Origin: Diphasiastrum complanatum
Lineage: Eukaryota > Streptophyta > Lycopodiopsida > Lycopodiales > Lycopodiaceae
Length of the DNA stretch: 64,000 bases
Reading direction: 5' to 3'
NCBI GenBank assembly: GCA_029204225.1
Contig: CM055094.1
Span: 13,376,108-13,440,107 of the forward strand
The notes under the pieces were generated by a model that saw only the letters and a program-made list of their open reading frames with translations, was not told where the DNA came from and made no database searches. Position 1 is the stretch's first letter. Each line of letters starts with the position of its first letter. Positions 61,275 through 64,000 of this stretch are shown one piece after another. A program made the position numbers and the translations under genes.

Positions 61275-61697
61275 ATGGATCCGGCATCCAGTTCATCTCT
61301 CATTGACAAACTCGATGGAGATAACTACCATCTCTAGAAATTCAAGGTGAAGGTTATACTTCTAGCCAAAGATCTGTGGCACATTGTTGATGGCACAGAA
61401 CTCAAACCAGAAGGTGATGCAACCATCATCACCAAGTGGAAACTGAGAGATGGCAAAGCATTTGCCATGATCACCCTCAACATCAAGGACACTCAGATCA
61501 GCCACATATGTGCTGCTCAGACAACTAAGAATGCATGGGACATCCTAGCAACTCTCTACGATATTAGAGACATTACATCCAAGCTCCAACAAGATAGCAG
61601 AACACCATTATTCAACAAGTACCCTTTGATTATACAGATCAGACTGGAAGAACTCATAAAAATTAACAAAAACAGAAGTCAAAATCACTTAAACTGA
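61275..61697 (+). pseudogene. Copia gag N-terminal fragment (unit C)
   Basis: Unit C copy of the gag at 16942, again with the shared TAG (61335-61337). It is open from 61347 to 61697 and longer at its 3' end than the A and B copies, keeping about 27 bp (encoding LEELIKINKN) they lack. It therefore did not derive from the present A or B sequence. Its LTR and PBS are gone, because the unit C deletion ends six bases before the ATG. Confidence 0.82.
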
Positions 61698-62609
61698 TGG
61701 ATCAGCTACCATATTTTCATAAGAACTCTTGTAGGACCCACCATAGTCAGATGTAACTCAAATGGAGGTCTTATAGAAAGCTCTTAAGGAGTTATTTGTA
61801 AAGGAGTAGTAAAAAAAGAGCCTCTAGGAGAGTTCAAACAAGGGGAAACTTCAGAGCCTTCGCATGCCATGAATGAAAAGATTCAAAATCTATATGCAAG
61901 ACTAGAATGCACTTATCTTCTTTATATTAGATTGAAAAATATCCAAGATTGATTGCCAAAAGACATTTATGATCTGCAATAATCAGTACCATACAACAAA
62001 TCTTCACTTATCTATTAGCTACACCTATTGGAAAATAGCTAATGATCCAATCCATCGTCATACTTAAACATGAACAATAGTGCTTGCGAAAAACCAACAA
62101 ATAATACAAACAACCTAATTGTTGAAATTCATTTTTCACCTCTTCATTTTAGATTTACAAGTTATTCATATGGTCATATGAAATCTTAGGTTTTAAGATT
62201 TTATTTGAACCTTAGGTTTTAAAATTTTATTTTAACCTTTTATCGATTTTGTAATGATCTTGTGAGTTTTTTATAAGGTTAGTTTGAAACGTTTTTATGA
62301 GCAACAAAAGCTTAAACCCTAAGACTCTTCAAACAGCATTTTTTAATATACCATGTGATGGTTTTGTTGGAGTGAAATTAGATGTATAATCAGATTGAGA
62401 GTAGATGAAAAAGAGGGCCTCTAATGTGTATTCATTTTTGACAAAGTCCATCATTGGAGAATGTTCTTCTACATAGAGTACACAAGTAAAACATAGACTC
62501 CCAAGAGGGAGTACACCTTAGGCGTAATACCAACTAGAAGTAAATACCCAAAATCTCTGTTCATAATCTTTATAGTCATTGTTGCCACCTGCGGTAGTCT
62601 TGCCATTCA

Positions 62610-62617
62610 TATATAAA
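62610..62617 (+). promoter_or_regulatory. TATA box of ARD (unit C)
   Basis: TATATAAA is preserved although the bases around it differ from A and B ('ccattcat' for 'ccatgcat', 'ggggttgg' for 'gggtgttgg'). Confidence 0.6.
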
Positions 62618-62651
62618 GGTTGGGGGTTGGTTCTCTCCGAGAAGACTTAGG

Positions 62652-62837
62652 ATGCAGTGCCACCGCCACCTCTCCTTCACCCTTAACCCTTCATCCCTAC
62701 ACGCGGCTCTGACCTTCTCGATCTATTACGCTACTTCGAAATCTGGGAAATCTCTCTCTCGATCTCTCGATCTTTTGGTTGCTTTTGCTCTCGTGCGCTC
62801 ATACATATCACTGACGGTGGAGAAACTACCACACTAA
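62652..62837 (+). other. Upstream ORF in the ARD leader (unit C)
   Basis: Same 61-codon frame with Pro-to-Leu and Ile-to-Leu changes. The frame, start and stop are kept although this region is the most diverged part of the unit C gene. Confidence 0.35.
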
Positions 62838-63098
62838 TGCTCTATAGCTAAAGATACTGCTAGCTAGTCCGCTGCTATTTCTCAAAATACTACTCCGCCG
62901 CCCACTGATCGGGAGAAGTTTCCTGTCTCCGACGCCACCACTGCACTGCTGCTCTCTGCACCACCGATACCAGGAACAATTCTGATGTATTGTTCCTGCA
63001 TAAAGCCTACATTGGCACTCACTGGCTCTAACAGCAATTTGGGCTTCTGGTGCATAGTGTTTTTTGGTCGGTCTTATCTCAGTATATTAAATTTCAGC

Positions 63099-64000
63099 AT
63101 GGATATTGCCCAGATTCACGTTCAGGTGCGTGTTTACACCCTTGTTTTTGTGATGCTCGTTCGCAGCAGGAGTTTTCGTCAATGCTATGTGTTGATAGTT
63201 TCTTGTAACTAATTGTATATTTCGTGGCTATTTGGGAGTGTGTACGGGCACCTGGGAGGTCATTGCTTAGTAGTGTGGGGTAATGATTGAACATAGACTA
63301 GCCAGAGTGTGAGTTTAATTCAACTTGCTGTTCCACGATCCGTCACTTACTCTAATTAATTTCTCTTGCATTCGTTGGCACTTCTATATATTAGCTTGTC
63401 AGAAAGGTTTTTCTTTCGGAATTGGTGAGAACATGTTTTTGAGTCGAAAGATGGTTTGATCCAAAGCCCATGCAAGCAGTACACATCGCTTTCTTTCCTT
63501 CATAACTTCACATAGTCTTGCCAGCATTGTTCTAACATAGACGCAGCAACCTATAAATGGACTGATACTGAATGGTTGATCAGTTATGACATTTCAGTTA
63601 CAAAAGCTTTTGCTAGTTAAGACGTTCTAATTATATGCTTTTCACTGAATGTAGAAAGAGTTGGAAGCTTGGGAGTACAATGCAAACGATGAGGATCACC
63701 GGCTTACGCACAAGTTTAGTCCCAATCGTCCAGTGCCACAGGAACAAATCCACGGTACTCACACTCAGCAAGCGACTACTGAGATTAGTTTTACTTGTAC
63801 CTATTGGAGATATTGGAGAAGATATGAAAGGAGCAAATTCAAGCTGAATTTACTAACTATGCAAGTTTTGACTGTCAGAGCTGGGAGTGCTGACATGGAA
63901 GCTTGATGTAGACGAATGGGAAAAGAACACTTTGCTAGAAACAATCAAGATGGATCGTGGGTACAAATACTCGGTATTGTCCTCGCCTAAATTGATTCAG
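63099..64000 (+). CDS. ARD: Acireductone dioxygenase, exons 1-3, partial (unit C)
   Basis: The window ends in intron 3. Exons: 63099-63125, 63655-63754, 63879-63973, all with intact splice sites and frame. Exon 2 reads NANDEDHRL and PVPQEQIH. Exon 3 reads LGVLTWKLDVDEWEKN then LLETIKMDRGYKYS. From intron 1 onward it agrees with unit B rather than A, while its promoter and leader are the odd one out. The catalytic exons 4 and 5 lie beyond the window, so activity cannot be judged. Confidence 0.85.

Larger units (their letters stand above)
59751..64000 (+). repeat. Tandem segmental duplication, unit C (start; cut by window end)
   Basis: The third copy begins at 59751 with the same sequence as positions 1 and 34978. 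It is collinear to 61268, then jumps to sequence matching A 16936 and B 49862, which omits 13.4 kb of unit B or 15.5 kb of unit A. It then continues collinearly through the gag fragment, the ARD promoter and ARD exons 1-3 to the window end. More of the unit presumably lies beyond 64000. Confidence 0.88.

Overview
The window looks like nuclear DNA of a vascular plant with a large, repeat-rich genome. The evidence is plant-type Ty1/copia and Ty3/gypsy fragments with tRNA-iMet and tRNA-Asp primer-binding sites, CACTA transposase remnants, AT/TC/CA microsatellites, and one intron-containing housekeeping gene. The sequence alone does not identify the species. No rRNA or tRNA gene, CRISPR array or organellar gene is visible.

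The window is dominated by a head-to-tail segmental duplication. Unit A (1-34977), unit B (34978-59750) and the start of unit C (59751-64000) begin with the same sequence and run in the same order. Each carries one copy of an acireductone dioxygenase (ARD) gene of the methionine salvage cycle: A at 18695-20513, B at 51621-53368, C from 63099 and cut by the window end. The units differ by large deletions: B lacks A 6555-9200 and A 21235-29126, and C lacks B 36452-49861. The ARD region itself is retained in all three.

Order within unit A: a copia gag 3' fragment (876-1388); an unrecognised ORF (1536-1980); a copia zinc knuckle-protease-integrase remnant (2080-3385); a gene-free stretch; a block of minisatellites with 39-, 24- and 58-bp periods (4380-6975); an unrecognised two-exon gene (8242-8997); a minus-strand copia gag with PBS and LTR (9205-10739); compound microsatellites (10828-11108); a non-coding LTR element of about 5.5 kb on the minus strand (11172-16697); a plus-strand copia LTR end, PBS and gag start (16700-17334); the ARD promoter and gene (18206-20513); gypsy RT and gag scraps, a possible solo LTR and a CACTA fragment (21400-26075); a coiled-coil remnant joined to a gypsy gag-RT-RNase H remnant (27850-31477); a gypsy-type LTR with a tRNA-Asp PBS (31478-32320); a second CACTA fragment (32683-33178); a copia LTR with PBS (33675-34534); and a minus-strand copia gag start (34588-34864). 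Unit B repeats this order minus its deletions. Unit C jumps from the first gag fragment straight to the gag start upstream of ARD.

ARD is the only gene for which a function can be given with confidence. The rest is mobile-element debris, simple repeats and a few unassigned ORFs. The most informative signals are the ARD triplication, a sharp switch in copy relatedness inside ARD intron 1, deletion junctions with different end-joining signatures, and an in-frame UAG at the same conserved Trp codon in five gag copies from two diverged subfamilies. I did not find a convincing new biological system.
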